A DNA stretch of 64,000 nucleotides from assembly GCA_019117185.1 (NCBI GenBank), contig DXAF01000073.1, forward strand, positions 1 to 64,000, given 5' to 3'. Made by a program: the position numbers and the translations under genes. Below are positions 50,397-58,755 of the stretch, in pieces. The DNA is from Candidatus Limosilactobacillus intestinipullorum (lineage in GTDB: Bacteria > Bacillota > Bacilli > Lactobacillales > Lactobacillaceae). The first letter of the stretch is position 1. Each line of letters opens with the position of its first letter. A model generated the notes under the pieces. That model ran no database searches. It was not told the DNA's origin and was given only the letters and a program-made list of their open reading frames with translations.

Positions 50397-51685
50397 CTAC
50401 TTACTAGTTGCCCGCTTTTCCGATTGTGAAACCAGCGTTGCGGCGACCATCGAACTTGTAACGTTAGTGGTGGTCCGGGCCATATCGGCAAAACTGTCAA
50501 TTCCAGCAAAAATACTGATCAGACCAACTGGTAACCCCAGGACAACGAACATGGCCGTAGCAAGCATGATCCCACCACCGGGAACCCCCGCGGTCCCAAA
50601 GGAAATAATCGGGCACAAAATAATAATGATGATTGCCTGGGTCAGCGAAATGTTACCACCCATCGAATGGATTGTATAGATCACCAACAGTGGCGGCCAG
50701 ATACCGGCACATCCGGACATCCCCACTGCGGTCCCTAGCGACCCAACGAAGTTCGCGATTTCTTCTGAAACCCCGACTTTCTTAGTCAGGCATTCAACAT
50801 AGAGCGGTAACGTTCCCGCACTACTCCGTGTTGAAAAGGCCACTGTTTGGGCTGGCAAAACATCATGATAAAACTTCACTGGTGATAGGTGACCGGCGAA
50901 CTTCAATAAGAGACTGTCGGTAACTGCCAAGTGGAAAAAACAACTAACAAAAGTCAGAACAATAATCCATAATAATGGCAATAATGCTTTCGGGTCACTC
51001 GTCCCCATCGTATCGGCCATTAAGAAGATAATCGAGTACGGCAGGAAAGAAATAATAACCGCGATCAGCTTGTAAACAATATCGTGGCAGTCATCAATAA
51101 AGCCCTTAAAGTAGTGCAAAGCATCACCACCGCGTTTCTCAGTAATCGCCACCACTGCCATTCCGACGATAATTGCGAAGAAGACAACCGGAATGACCTG
51201 GCCCTTGGCCATCGCCTGAAAAATATTTTCTGAAAACAGGTCGGTAATGACCTGGGTGAATGGCGGCACCTTACCGACCTTAACCCCGTTGACGATGCTC
51301 AAATGGGCACCCTTACCGAGGTTGGTGCATAATGCTAAGACCGTTCCCACAATCGCTGCTAGTAGCGTCTGAAAGAGCAGCCAAAAGAGTGCCTTACCAC
51401 CAATCGTCTTCAGCTTACTGGCCGAATTCATTGAATAAATGCTCTGAATCAACGAAACCAGTAAGAGGGGAATTACCATCATGGTAATCACTTTGACGTA
51501 AATAGTCCCAATAACAGCATCATACGAGGTATAGCCCTTAAAGATCAGGCCAATTACGATCCCGATCACCAGCGCAATTACCGCTGTAAAGCCAAACCCA
51601 ATTTTTTAAGTAATAAGTAAACGACATAACATGCCAGCAATGAGACAGCAAGTGTTGCTAGACTCATCCACACAGTTGTTGACAT
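50397..51685 (-). pseudogene. tcyP: Dicarboxylate/amino acid:cation symporter (TcyP-like), frameshifted near the N-terminus
   Basis: A DAACS-family symporter of about 429 residues. The body is in one frame from about residue 32 on and shows the family's STRSSAGTLPLYVECL hairpin motif and GTAVGMSGCAG. The first 35 codons, starting at the ATG at 51685 (MSTTVWMSLATLAV...), are in another frame. Restoring one base to the T6 run at 51602-51607 joins them as LLKKIGFGFTAVIALVIG. The N-terminal layout resembles the L-cystine transporter TcyP, and the neighbour is a cysteine desulfidase. A GTG at 51569 could start a shortened protein. Confidence 0.85.
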
Positions 51686-51762
51686 TGAAAAACACCTCAA
51701 TTAATTAAAGTCTTACCCATCTCCTCTCAAGCTACAAGTTCATGGCACTAGTTACCACCGTT

Positions 51763-51776
51763 TGGAAACGCTTTCA
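51763..51776. promoter_or_regulatory. Candidate cre site (CcpA) upstream of the symporter
   Basis: TGGAAACGCTTTCA matches the cre pattern TGWAANCGNTNWCA at all positions but one. It lies about 80 bases upstream of the symporter start, where CcpA binding would reduce transcription on preferred sugars. Confidence 0.6.
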
Positions 51777-51826
51777 TCCTATAATATTACCGACATTTAT
51801 GCAAAATCTGGTTATTATACATAATT

Positions 51827-51866
51827 AAAAGTCCGCGGGTCAAGCTTACTGCTCAGCCCACGGACT
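51827..51866 (-). terminator. Terminator after the cyuA remnant
   Basis: On the minus strand AGTCCGTGGG pairs with CCCGCGGACT, one G-U pair, across a 19-base loop, followed by TTTTAATT. Confidence 0.7.
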
Positions 51867-51878
51867 ATCTTTTGCCTA

Positions 51879-53053
51879 TTAATGTTTTTTAGCCTGCATG
51901 ATCTTCAGAATAACCGAATCGGTAGCGGCCATCCCCTCACTGGTCAGCCGTCCGAGATCCCGGATTGTATCATCAACTGATTCGCTAACAACCCCGTTCG
52001 TCGCCGGGATGGTGATCCCTTGTAAGGCCATGTTGACGGCCTTGAGCATCGTCTGAACGGAGGTTGACACCTTGACAGCACATGAGCAACCAGCCCCGTC
52101 ACAAATCATCCCATTGGCATCACCGACCATGATTTTAATTGCTCGGCCAGCATCAGCAACGCTGCCACCGGCTAGGTAACAGATTCCAGTCGCGGCTCCC
52201 ATTGCCGCCGCATGGGTTGCACAGTAAGCCGTTAAACTCGGCAAAAAGGAGTGTATATAGATTAAGGTCAGGTGGGAAAGGGTTAATGCCCGGACCAGTT
52301 GTTCTGGTGACGAATGCCAGTGGTCAGCCACCACGCAAACCGGTACAGTTGCCGTAATCCCCTGGTTACCGGAGCCTGAATTTGTGGCTGCTAACAGCTG
52401 GCTCCCCCCATCCGAGCGTCCGCAGCAGCCGCGGTTTGCGCCACAACCTGGTTAGTGAGGGTCGTCGTTTCACCGAGGCCGTCAGGATTATTGAGGGCCC
52501 GACCAACGCCCATCCCATACTGGTGGTTAAGCCCTTCCCGTGCCAGGGCCATGTTGTAGTCTTTCGTGACCGTTATAAATTCTAGCTGGTCCAGCGGGAC
52601 AGTCGTCGCAAAGTTCCAGATGTCCGCAAGATTAGTCTGCCGGATGAAGGCCAACCAGCTACTCGGCTTAGCCGCCGTCGGCTTTCCCCGGTCAATAACT
52701 ACCTGGTCATCATGTTTAACCAGGTAAATGTTGGTGTGGCTACCGGCAATGTTGGCACAGGCGGTATGCCCAGTAACCGTAGTTACCCGGACCGCCACAT
52801 AGAGCTTCTCTTCCACATCAGCCACAGTCACACGAACCTTCCCAGAGTGGGCCAGTTTCTTTACCTGGTCACATTGAGCGGCCGTCACGCGGGGGATAAC
52901 CCCTAAGCCGGCAGTGGGGTTACCCACCAAGTAGCCAATGGCCGCCGCAACCGGCAACCCCGCTTCGCCGGTACCAGGAACGATGACCGCCAGCGCATTT
53001 TTAAAAACATTCGCCGAAACCGCAACGTCAATCTGGGCAACCGGTTCGCGCCC
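51879..53053 (-). pseudogene. cyuA: L-cysteine desulfidase family protein (CyuA-like), 5'-truncated and frameshifted
   Basis: Homology to the CyuA/YhaM (UPF0597) cysteine desulfidase family, which degrades cysteine to pyruvate, ammonia and H2S with an Fe-S cluster. The open frame starts abruptly at the dedA-like stop codon with GREPVAQIDVAVSANVFKNAL. About 45 N-terminal residues, including the family's conserved Gly-Cys-Thr-Glu-Pro motif, are missing, and no start codon is present there. The frame breaks again at a C6 run (52404-52409): ARMGG continues as SQLLAATNSGSGNQG in another frame. The C-terminal Fe-S Cys region (DGAGCSCA) survives. It is clearly non-functional. Confidence 0.85.
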
Positions 53054-53727
53054 TATCCCTTATTTTGGTACTCATTGCTTAACCGTCGTAACCGTTTGCT
53101 TAGCTTAGGCAACATCGAAAGACCCGCTAAAAGAATCCCCGCGATGGTCAAGTCTAAGAAGAGCTTTGGTGAAAGGCCATCCTTTAAGATCTGGGCTGCT
53201 AAATAGGAATAGATAAAGCAGGCCGGCATCATCGTCAAAAAGGAGATCACCGTGAACTTTCGGGTTGTCATCGGGGTTAGTGCATAAGCATAGCTCTGGA
53301 TAGCATATGGGAAAACGGGCACCAATCGGGTGAAAATTAAAAAGGTCGTTCCGTTCTCCCGCACCCCCCGCTCAATTTTCTTGAAGGTGGGACTATCACC
53401 CATCTTTTCCACGATGTAGTCACGGGCAACGTACTTCCCCAGGACAAAGGAAACCGAACAACCAATCGTGGCACCAATCACCGTCAGGGCACCACCAATG
53501 AAACCGCCCCAACAAATACCACCGACGATCGCCAGTAGCTGCCCTGGTAGCAGGAAGACCGAGGTAAAGATGGACAGGGCGATAAAGATTAAGTAGCCCC
53601 ACCAGCTACTCCCCTGGATCAGGGCCCGCAATTGGTTAAAGTCGGTTAATAGCCTGGTCAACCCCAGCTGGTAAGCGGCAAGCAAAACCAGGATAAACAC
53701 AACGAGGAAGATAATAATCTTTTTCAT
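53053..53727 (-). CDS. TVP38/TMEM64 family membrane protein (YdjX/YdjZ-like, first)
   Basis: A 224-residue DedA-superfamily protein with about six hydrophobic segments. LLPGQLLAIVGGICWGGFIGGALTVIGATIG is the VTT-domain core, followed by RLVPVFPYAIQSYAYALT. Related proteins transport or scramble lipids or other substrates; the substrate is unknown. It is the last gene of the long minus-strand operon, one base after the nucleoside hydrolase gene. A second member lies at 62243. The stop codon marks the junction with the truncated cyuA. Confidence 0.9.
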   Translation of the reverse strand: MKKIIIFLVVFILVLLAAYQLGLTRLLTDFNQLRALIQGSSWWGYLIFIALSIFTSVFLLPGQLLAIVGGICWGGFIGGALTVIGATIGCSVSFVLGKYVARDYIVEKMGDSPTFKKIERGVRENGTTFLIFTRLVPVFPYAIQSYAYALTPMTTRKFTVISFLTMMPACFIYSYLAAQILKDGLSPKLFLDLTIAGILLAGLSMLPKLSKRLRRLSNEYQNKG

Positions 53728-53728
53728 T

Positions 53729-54631
53729 TTACTGGGCCCCCTTATTCCCCTGCAGACCAGCGAGCAAGCGGCGGTAAATGAGGTTGTTAAAGGCCAGCGG
53801 GTCCTTAATGTGAGCCGGCATCGTTACCAACCGGGATGAGTAATCAACTAATTGCAGGCGGCCCACACTCGCCAATGCTGGCTGGTTAGCCGCCAGGAAG
53901 ACCCGCTCAGCGGTAAACAGTTCCGGCTGCTCCAAATAGACAGCCGTCGTAATGTCCCAGTTACAGAAGCCGTCTAACCCCAGATCCCGCTGCTGGACGG
54001 CAATCCACTCGTTGATTGCCGTCGTGAAGTACCGGTACTGGTCAGTGGGCAATTGTTCCTGCAAGTGGGTGGTCAGTTGTTGGTTAAAGTGCTGGGAAAA
54101 CAGGGCTTCAGTGGTCATGTGCCCGTTCATGATCACCAGCGGCACACTGCTGGCCAAGATCAATTGGGTAGCTGCCGGGTCAATTGAAAAGTTAAGCTCA
54201 CCAACCTCATGGCCATTAATGACCAACGGGAAGCAATTCCCCCCCATCAAGACAACCCGCTTGACCTTGTTCAGAAAAAGGGGGTCAGTCGCTACGGCCC
54301 GTTTGATGTTGGTAAGGCCCCCCGTCCCCAGGAGGGTGATTTCATGGGGATAGGTATTAACCATTCGGACAAGGAAGTCCCTAGCAGCTTCATCAGGTTC
54401 TTCACCCGTGTCCGGTGCAAAGTAATAGTTAAACGGCAGGCAAAGGTGCTCTTTAAGCCGCCGGGTTGCTGCCAAGACCCCCGCCCAGTCACTATTACCA
54501 TGGTCGAGGGTAACCCCGAGCAGGTCGATATTGGTCGACCCCAACAGGTAAATGATAGTTAGGCCATCGTCAACGTCACAGCCTGGTAGGTCAAAGGTGC
54601 AGTCACAATCCAAGATCACTTTTTCACTCAT
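53729..54631 (-). CDS. Nucleoside hydrolase family protein
   Basis: A 300-residue inosine-uridine-preferring-hydrolase-fold protein that would cleave an N-glycosidic bond. The N-terminal Asp cluster has the form DCDCTFDLPGCDVDDGL with an insertion compared with the common DTDPGxDDA, and LGTGGLTNIKRA and LMGGN follow. The variation suggests an unusual substrate. It overlaps the glycosyltransferase gene upstream by 4 bases. In arsenosugar-type pathways a nucleoside-cleaving step removes adenine from a 5'-modified adenosine, which makes this neighbour notable. Confidence 0.88.
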   Translation of the reverse strand: MSEKVILDCDCTFDLPGCDVDDGLTIIYLLGSTNIDLLGVTLDHGNSDWAGVLAATRRLKEHLCLPFNYYFAPDTGEEPDEAARDFLVRMVNTYPHEITLLGTGGLTNIKRAVATDPLFLNKVKRVVLMGGNCFPLVINGHEVGELNFSIDPAATQLILASSVPLVIMNGHMTTEALFSQHFNQQLTTHLQEQLPTDQYRYFTTAINEWIAVQQRDLGLDGFCNWDITTAVYLEQPELFTAERVFLAANQPALASVGRLQLVDYSSRLVTMPAHIKDPLAFNNLIYRRLLAGLQGNKGAQ

Positions 54632-55287
54632 TCATTTTCCTCCTCAAACCATTGACGAAGTCGGCTGTTATGATCATCGAGCTGGCGCCGGGCCGCCTGC
54701 AAGTCAGCGGGACTATCCACATCGGTCTGCGCGGCCAGTAATTGCACATCATGCCCGGCCACCCGACTAAGGGTCGACTGGAGAACGGTTGAATGCCCCC
54801 AGTCAATTGCAGCATTAAACAGTGGGGTCAAATCAATCCCCCGTTGCGCACCAATGAGGTAATAACCGCCGTCAACACTGGGGCCAATTACAACCTCCTT
54901 CATAACTTGAAAGGCTCGCTCAACCGTGGTGGCCGTCAGTTGTGGGAGGTCACTGCCAGTCAAAACTACTTCCTGGTAGCCACGGGCGAAGGCATCTGCA
55001 AAGGCGTTATTCATCCGCTGACCAATGTTATCTCCGTGTTGGGGAAAGGCAGTAACAAACGCCGGTAAGTCCGCTAAAAAAGCGGCTGGGTCTTGTTCGT
55101 CAGAGTACGCTAGTAAGACGTCCACTCCCGCTGAGGGTAACTGGGCCGCACTAGCTAATAGGTCAGCTAATAGGTCGGCCTGGACACTGCTGGCCTGCTG
55201 GCCGGTATAGGTTGGCGTCAGCCGGGTCTTACACTTGTTAGGAGTGGGGATGCGAGTAAAGATTATATAGGCTTTGTCATTTTTCAT
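54628..55287 (-). CDS. TIGR04282-type glycosyltransferase (DUF2064, GT-A fold)
   Basis: A 219-residue protein of the DUF2064/TIGR04282 family, which occurs in arsenosugar-type clusters. FTRIPTPNKCKTRLTP at the N-terminus (nucleotidyl-sugar site), DNIGQRMNNAFADAF, VVLTGSDLPQLTA and the VIGPSVDGGYYLIG motif are all seen. The frame is open 35 codons further upstream, but MKNDKAYIIFTR at 55287 is the family start. It overlaps the kinase gene by 11 bases. The product is unknown. Confidence 0.87.
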   Translation of the reverse strand: MKNDKAYIIFTRIPTPNKCKTRLTPTYTGQQASSVQADLLADLLASAAQLPSAGVDVLLAYSDEQDPAAFLADLPAFVTAFPQHGDNIGQRMNNAFADAFARGYQEVVLTGSDLPQLTATTVERAFQVMKEVVIGPSVDGGYYLIGAQRGIDLTPLFNAAIDWGHSTVLQSTLSRVAGHDVQLLAAQTDVDSPADLQAARRQLDDHNSRLRQWFEEENE

Positions 55288-56296
55288 CGAGCACCTGCTC
55301 CTTAATTGCGTGGTCAATAAAATCATCTTGCATGTACTGGGTAACCTTACGGTAAATTTCTTGGTTTTGTAACTGCTTTTCCCCACTGGCATACTCGTCT
55401 AGTGCCATTGCTGACCAAGACAATGCCCGCAGCATTAAGTAGGGATGGTAAATCCGCAAGGCCGTTAAGAATGCCTCCCGGTCAAAGCCCGTCATTGCCA
55501 GGTACTTGTCGATAAAAGCCCGCTTGGTAGTCTGATCCAAGCGAATATCAGTCCGCCAGAGGGTCGTCGTTGATGCTAAAAACTGCGAGATATCCTGAAC
55601 CGGGTGACTGATTACCGGCTTTTCCCAGTCAATTAGCCAGCCCTGCCGACCAATGATAAAGTTATGGGAATTGACCTCGGTATTGTTAACCCGCCACAAC
55701 TGTTGGTCGCTGAAAAAAGCTTCCTGACCAACGTTTTGTTGGCACCGGTCCAAAGCTTTTTCCAACACGTTCTGGGCATGCTGAGGGACAAAGTGGCTCC
55801 CCCAAACCGGTGCTAATAGTTGCTGGCATTCTGCTACCCGGGCCCGTAAGATATTATCCTTTTCTGCAATCAGGTTGGTAGCGGCCGGCCGGTCAACTGC
55901 CAACTGGTGAATACGGCCAAAGATCCCGGCCGCCGTCTGCATATCAGTTCGGTAGTCCAGGGGATGCCCGTGCAAGAATTCCATAATCAAGAGGCCCTGG
56001 TCAAAGTCGCGTTTGCGGTCATCAACATAGTACCCCCGCGGTGTGCAGCCGGAACGTTCCAACCACTTAAGTGCGTTATATTCGTAGCGGATCTGGTTGC
56101 TGGCATTAATCTGGCTCCCATAGTTTAACCGAAAAACGTACTGGTGGTCTCCCGCACCGATCAAAAAGTTCTGGTTATACTCACCCTGGGCCAGGAATTG
56201 AACCCGCACCGGTTGAGCCAGGTGCAACCGCTCAATAAGGCCATGTTGGGCCAGGTAGTGTTTGATTCGTTCAATCAACTGTGCCTGCTTTGTCAT
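55277..56296 (-). CDS. Aminoglycoside-phosphotransferase/choline-kinase-fold protein with altered catalytic loop
   Basis: A 339-residue APH-fold kinase-like protein. The N-lobe nucleotide region is FLAQGEYNQNFLI...YVFRLNYG. The catalytic loop, normally HGDxxxxN, reads NTEVNSHN (205-212): the Asp base is Glu207, while the metal ligands Asn212 and Asp223 (LIDWE) are kept. It could be a weak or altered kinase acting on a small sugar or alcohol. Drug resistance is not implied. It starts at 56296 (AAAGGACC upstream) and overlaps the glycosyltransferase stop by 4 bases. Confidence 0.83.
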   Translation of the reverse strand: MTKQAQLIERIKHYLAQHGLIERLHLAQPVRVQFLAQGEYNQNFLIGAGDHQYVFRLNYGSQINASNQIRYEYNALKWLERSGCTPRGYYVDDRKRDFDQGLLIMEFLHGHPLDYRTDMQTAAGIFGRIHQLAVDRPAATNLIAEKDNILRARVAECQQLLAPVWGSHFVPQHAQNVLEKALDRCQQNVGQEAFFSDQQLWRVNNTEVNSHNFIIGRQGWLIDWEKPVISHPVQDISQFLASTTTLWRTDIRLDQTTKRAFIDKYLAMTGFDREAFLTALRIYHPYLMLRALSWSAMALDEYASGEKQLQNQEIYRKVTQYMQDDFIDHAIKEQVLDEK

Positions 56297-56994
56297 TGCT
56301 GTCGGTCCTTTCCATAGTAAAGCTGGGCCAATTTCTGTGGGGAAACACCGCAAAGAAATAAGGCCTTGATTCCCATTAACTTAGCGTGAACACGCCAGGG
56401 GTGCTGGGCATACTTGCGACTAGATGCCTGGATCTGGTCTGGCAACTGGGCAAAGTACCCACAGCAAGCCAACTTCTTGCTTAAAATCCAGTCCTCCATC
56501 AATGGTTCATCAGGAAAGCCCCCCACCCGGTCGTACATCTCCCGGCTAGTAAAGAGGCCCTGGTCACCAAAAATTAGGCCAAGGTGACGGGCCCGCCAGT
56601 TAGAACTGACCGCCAAAAAACGGTAGAAGAACCCTGATTGAACATAGTTAAGGCGAAGACAAGCAGCCACGGCCCCACCATCAACCGCTCGCGTCAGGCG
56701 GCGACCCAGGTGTGGATAGGCCCTTAGTTGCACGTCGGCGTGAAGAAACCACAGGTACTCCCCGCAACTGTGCCGGACACCAAGCCGCAACTGACGGCCC
56801 CGGTTCCCCTTGGCTGTTTCAACCACCCGGGCGCCGTACTGACTCGCAACACGGGTTGTGTAATCGTGACTATCAGCATCCACCACTACCACCTCATAAC
56901 TTATGTCAGCACATACCGCCGGTAGCTGGTCCAGCAATCGACCAAGGTTTTTCTCCTCATTCAGGGTAGGAATAATAACCGATACTAATGGCAT
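56293..56994 (-). CDS. TIGR04283-type family 2 glycosyltransferase
   Basis: A 233-residue GT2 enzyme. SVIIPTLNEEKNLGRLLDQL opens the GT-A fold, VVDADSHD and FLHADVQL carry the metal-binding acidic residues, and LIFGDQGLFTSREMYDRVGGFPDEPLMED is diagnostic of TIGR04283, found beside TIGR04282 in arsenosugar-type clusters. It overlaps the ATPase gene by 10 bases. Acceptor and donor are unknown. Confidence 0.88.
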   Translation of the reverse strand: MPLVSVIIPTLNEEKNLGRLLDQLPAVCADISYEVVVVDADSHDYTTRVASQYGARVVETAKGNRGRQLRLGVRHSCGEYLWFLHADVQLRAYPHLGRRLTRAVDGGAVAACLRLNYVQSGFFYRFLAVSSNWRARHLGLIFGDQGLFTSREMYDRVGGFPDEPLMEDWILSKKLACCGYFAQLPDQIQASSRKYAQHPWRVHAKLMGIKALFLCGVSPQKLAQLYYGKDRQQ

Positions 56995-57992
56995 CGAACC
57001 ACCCGGCCCCCGGCCGGCAAGTCAAGGTGGACCTGGGTGCCAGCCGCTAATTCCTGGGTAAAGGCCGTTTGCCGTAGTTCAAGCCGCTGGTTATCAACCT
57101 GAAAGACCACGGTCGGCCCGGCCGGCTGCCAAAATACATCTTTAACCGTCGCTAATAAGTCACCGTCCTTGCGAAGCGTTGCCTTACAGGTAAACGGCAC
57201 TAATAGTTCCACCGTCCCTTGCAGGTGGTCTGGGTTGGCAACTGTTAATTGGCTGGTACCCACTTGAAAGCTAGTGCCTTTCACCGTCCCCCGAAGGTAG
57301 TTAAAACACCCTAACAGGTCGGCCACCAACCGACTTACTGGCTGGGTATACAATTTTTGCGGACTAGCCACCTGTTGGACCTGGTGGTTGGCAATCACCA
57401 CTACCCGGTCAGACAGTAAGAAGGTTTCCTGTTGGTCATGGCTGACCATGATAACGGCAAAGTGATACCGTGCCTGCAGTCGCCGCAGGTAAGCATACAT
57501 TTGCTGGCGCAAGTTACCATCCAGGCTGGAGAATGGCTCATCCAACAAGAGGAGCTTGGGGCGTAAAATGATTGCCCGGGCCAGTGCAACCCGCTGCTGC
57601 TGTCCACCGGATAACTGGGCTGGATACTGTTTTTCTAACCCAGCTAATTGAAATTCGGTCACCATCTCTGCCACCCGCTGGCGTACTTCAGCGCGCGCAA
57701 CATGGCGTATTTTTAAGCCAAAAGCAATGTTTTCACGAACCGTCATGTGCGGAAATAAGAGGTAGTCTTGAAAGACCAGCAGGGTATTAGCACGGCAATT
57801 ATTACCGGTAAATTCAACGGTCCCGGTCTGGGGAGTCAATAGTCCCGCGATCATCTTTAAAATCGTTGTTTTCCCCGCCCCGGACGGCCCAAATAGGGTA
57901 ACAATCTCCCCCTCATTGACCGTAAACGAAACATCCTTAACAACTGGTCGTTTCTCATAACGATAACTAATTTCTTTGACGTTTAATCCCAT
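56985..57992 (-). CDS. ABC transporter ATP-binding protein (YnjD-like position)
   Basis: A 335-residue ABC ATPase with Walker A FGPSGAGKTT, signature LSGGQQQR, Walker B LLLLDEPFSSLD and the switch MVSHDQQETFLLSD. A C-terminal TOBE-like regulatory region (from about 240) is of the Pot/Fbp type. I start at the ATG at 57992; a TTG four codons upstream also fits. It overlaps the permease gene by 26 bases. Confidence 0.92.
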   Translation of the reverse strand: MGLNVKEISYRYEKRPVVKDVSFTVNEGEIVTLFGPSGAGKTTILKMIAGLLTPQTGTVEFTGNNCRANTLLVFQDYLLFPHMTVRENIAFGLKIRHVARAEVRQRVAEMVTEFQLAGLEKQYPAQLSGGQQQRVALARAIILRPKLLLLDEPFSSLDGNLRQQMYAYLRRLQARYHFAVIMVSHDQQETFLLSDRVVVIANHQVQQVASPQKLYTQPVSRLVADLLGCFNYLRGTVKGTSFQVGTSQLTVANPDHLQGTVELLVPFTCKATLRKDGDLLATVKDVFWQPAGPTVVFQVDNQRLELRQTAFTQELAAGTQVHLDLPAGGRVVRCH

Positions 57993-58755
57993 GACGACCC
58001 CCAATAATAGTTGTAATCACACCGACGCCAATTAACGACGTCACGATAAAAATAATGCTATAGACTGATCCAACACCAAATCGACCGTTATTAGCAAACG
58101 GAATCAGCAGCAATGGCAAGGTAATAATGTTGCTATCACCAACGAAGAAGGTCGGTAGGTATTGGCTATATGAAATGATGTAACACAGACTGGCCGCGGC
58201 GATTAATCCCGGCCGCAGTAGCGGTACCGTTATTCGCCAAAACGTTTGCCAGGTGTTGGCACCGAGGTTATAAGCCGTTAGCTGGTAAGCCGTCCCCATT
58301 TTCCGGTAACTTTCCAGCATAATCTGCATTGCGTAGGGCAACATAAAGAAAACGTGGAGGATGACCACCCCAAGGTAAGTCCCGCTCAGTTGCCAGCGCA
58401 AGAATTCCGTTTCGGTTGATGTCACAATCGCAATTGCCGGTAAGATCATCGGCAAGTAAATGATGAATTCAATCAGACGCCCGGATAGCAAATGTTGCAT
58501 AGTCAAAAACCGACACGCTGGTAAGGCAATTGCCAGTGTAACTACCGTCGCAACAAAGGCAATCACCGTGCTATTCCAGATGCTAGGCCAGAAATTAGGG
58601 TCAGCATATGCCCGCCGGAAATACAGCCAGCCATACTGACTCGGCAAGACCGCCGGGTAAGTCCACTTGACCGCTACCGCCCATAAAATGATCATCACGA
58701 TTGGGACCAGTACCATCAGGCTGGCTAACCATAAAATTACCACTTTTTTTCTCAT
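57967..58755 (-). CDS. ABC transporter permease (second half of a YnjC-like pair)
   Basis: A 262-residue binding-protein-dependent permease with about six helices. The EAA loop is AYNLGANTWQTFWRITVPLLRPGL. Its first codon overlaps the end of the preceding permease by 4 bases. E. coli YnjC is a single double-length permease, whereas here two genes supply the halves. Confidence 0.9.
   Translation of the reverse strand: MRKKVVILWLASLMVLVPIVMIILWAVAVKWTYPAVLPSQYGWLYFRRAYADPNFWPSIWNSTVIAFVATVVTLAIALPACRFLTMQHLLSGRLIEFIIYLPMILPAIAIVTSTETEFLRWQLSGTYLGVVILHVFFMLPYAMQIMLESYRKMGTAYQLTAYNLGANTWQTFWRITVPLLRPGLIAAASLCYIISYSQYLPTFFVGDSNIITLPLLLIPFANNGRFGVGSVYSIIFIVTSLIGVGVITTIIGGRHGIKRQRN

Noticed and set aside
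55277..56296. Aminoglycoside resistance gene
   Set aside because: The fold is APH-like, but the catalytic loop is altered and the gene lies inside a metabolic operon; no resistance-specific feature is seen.
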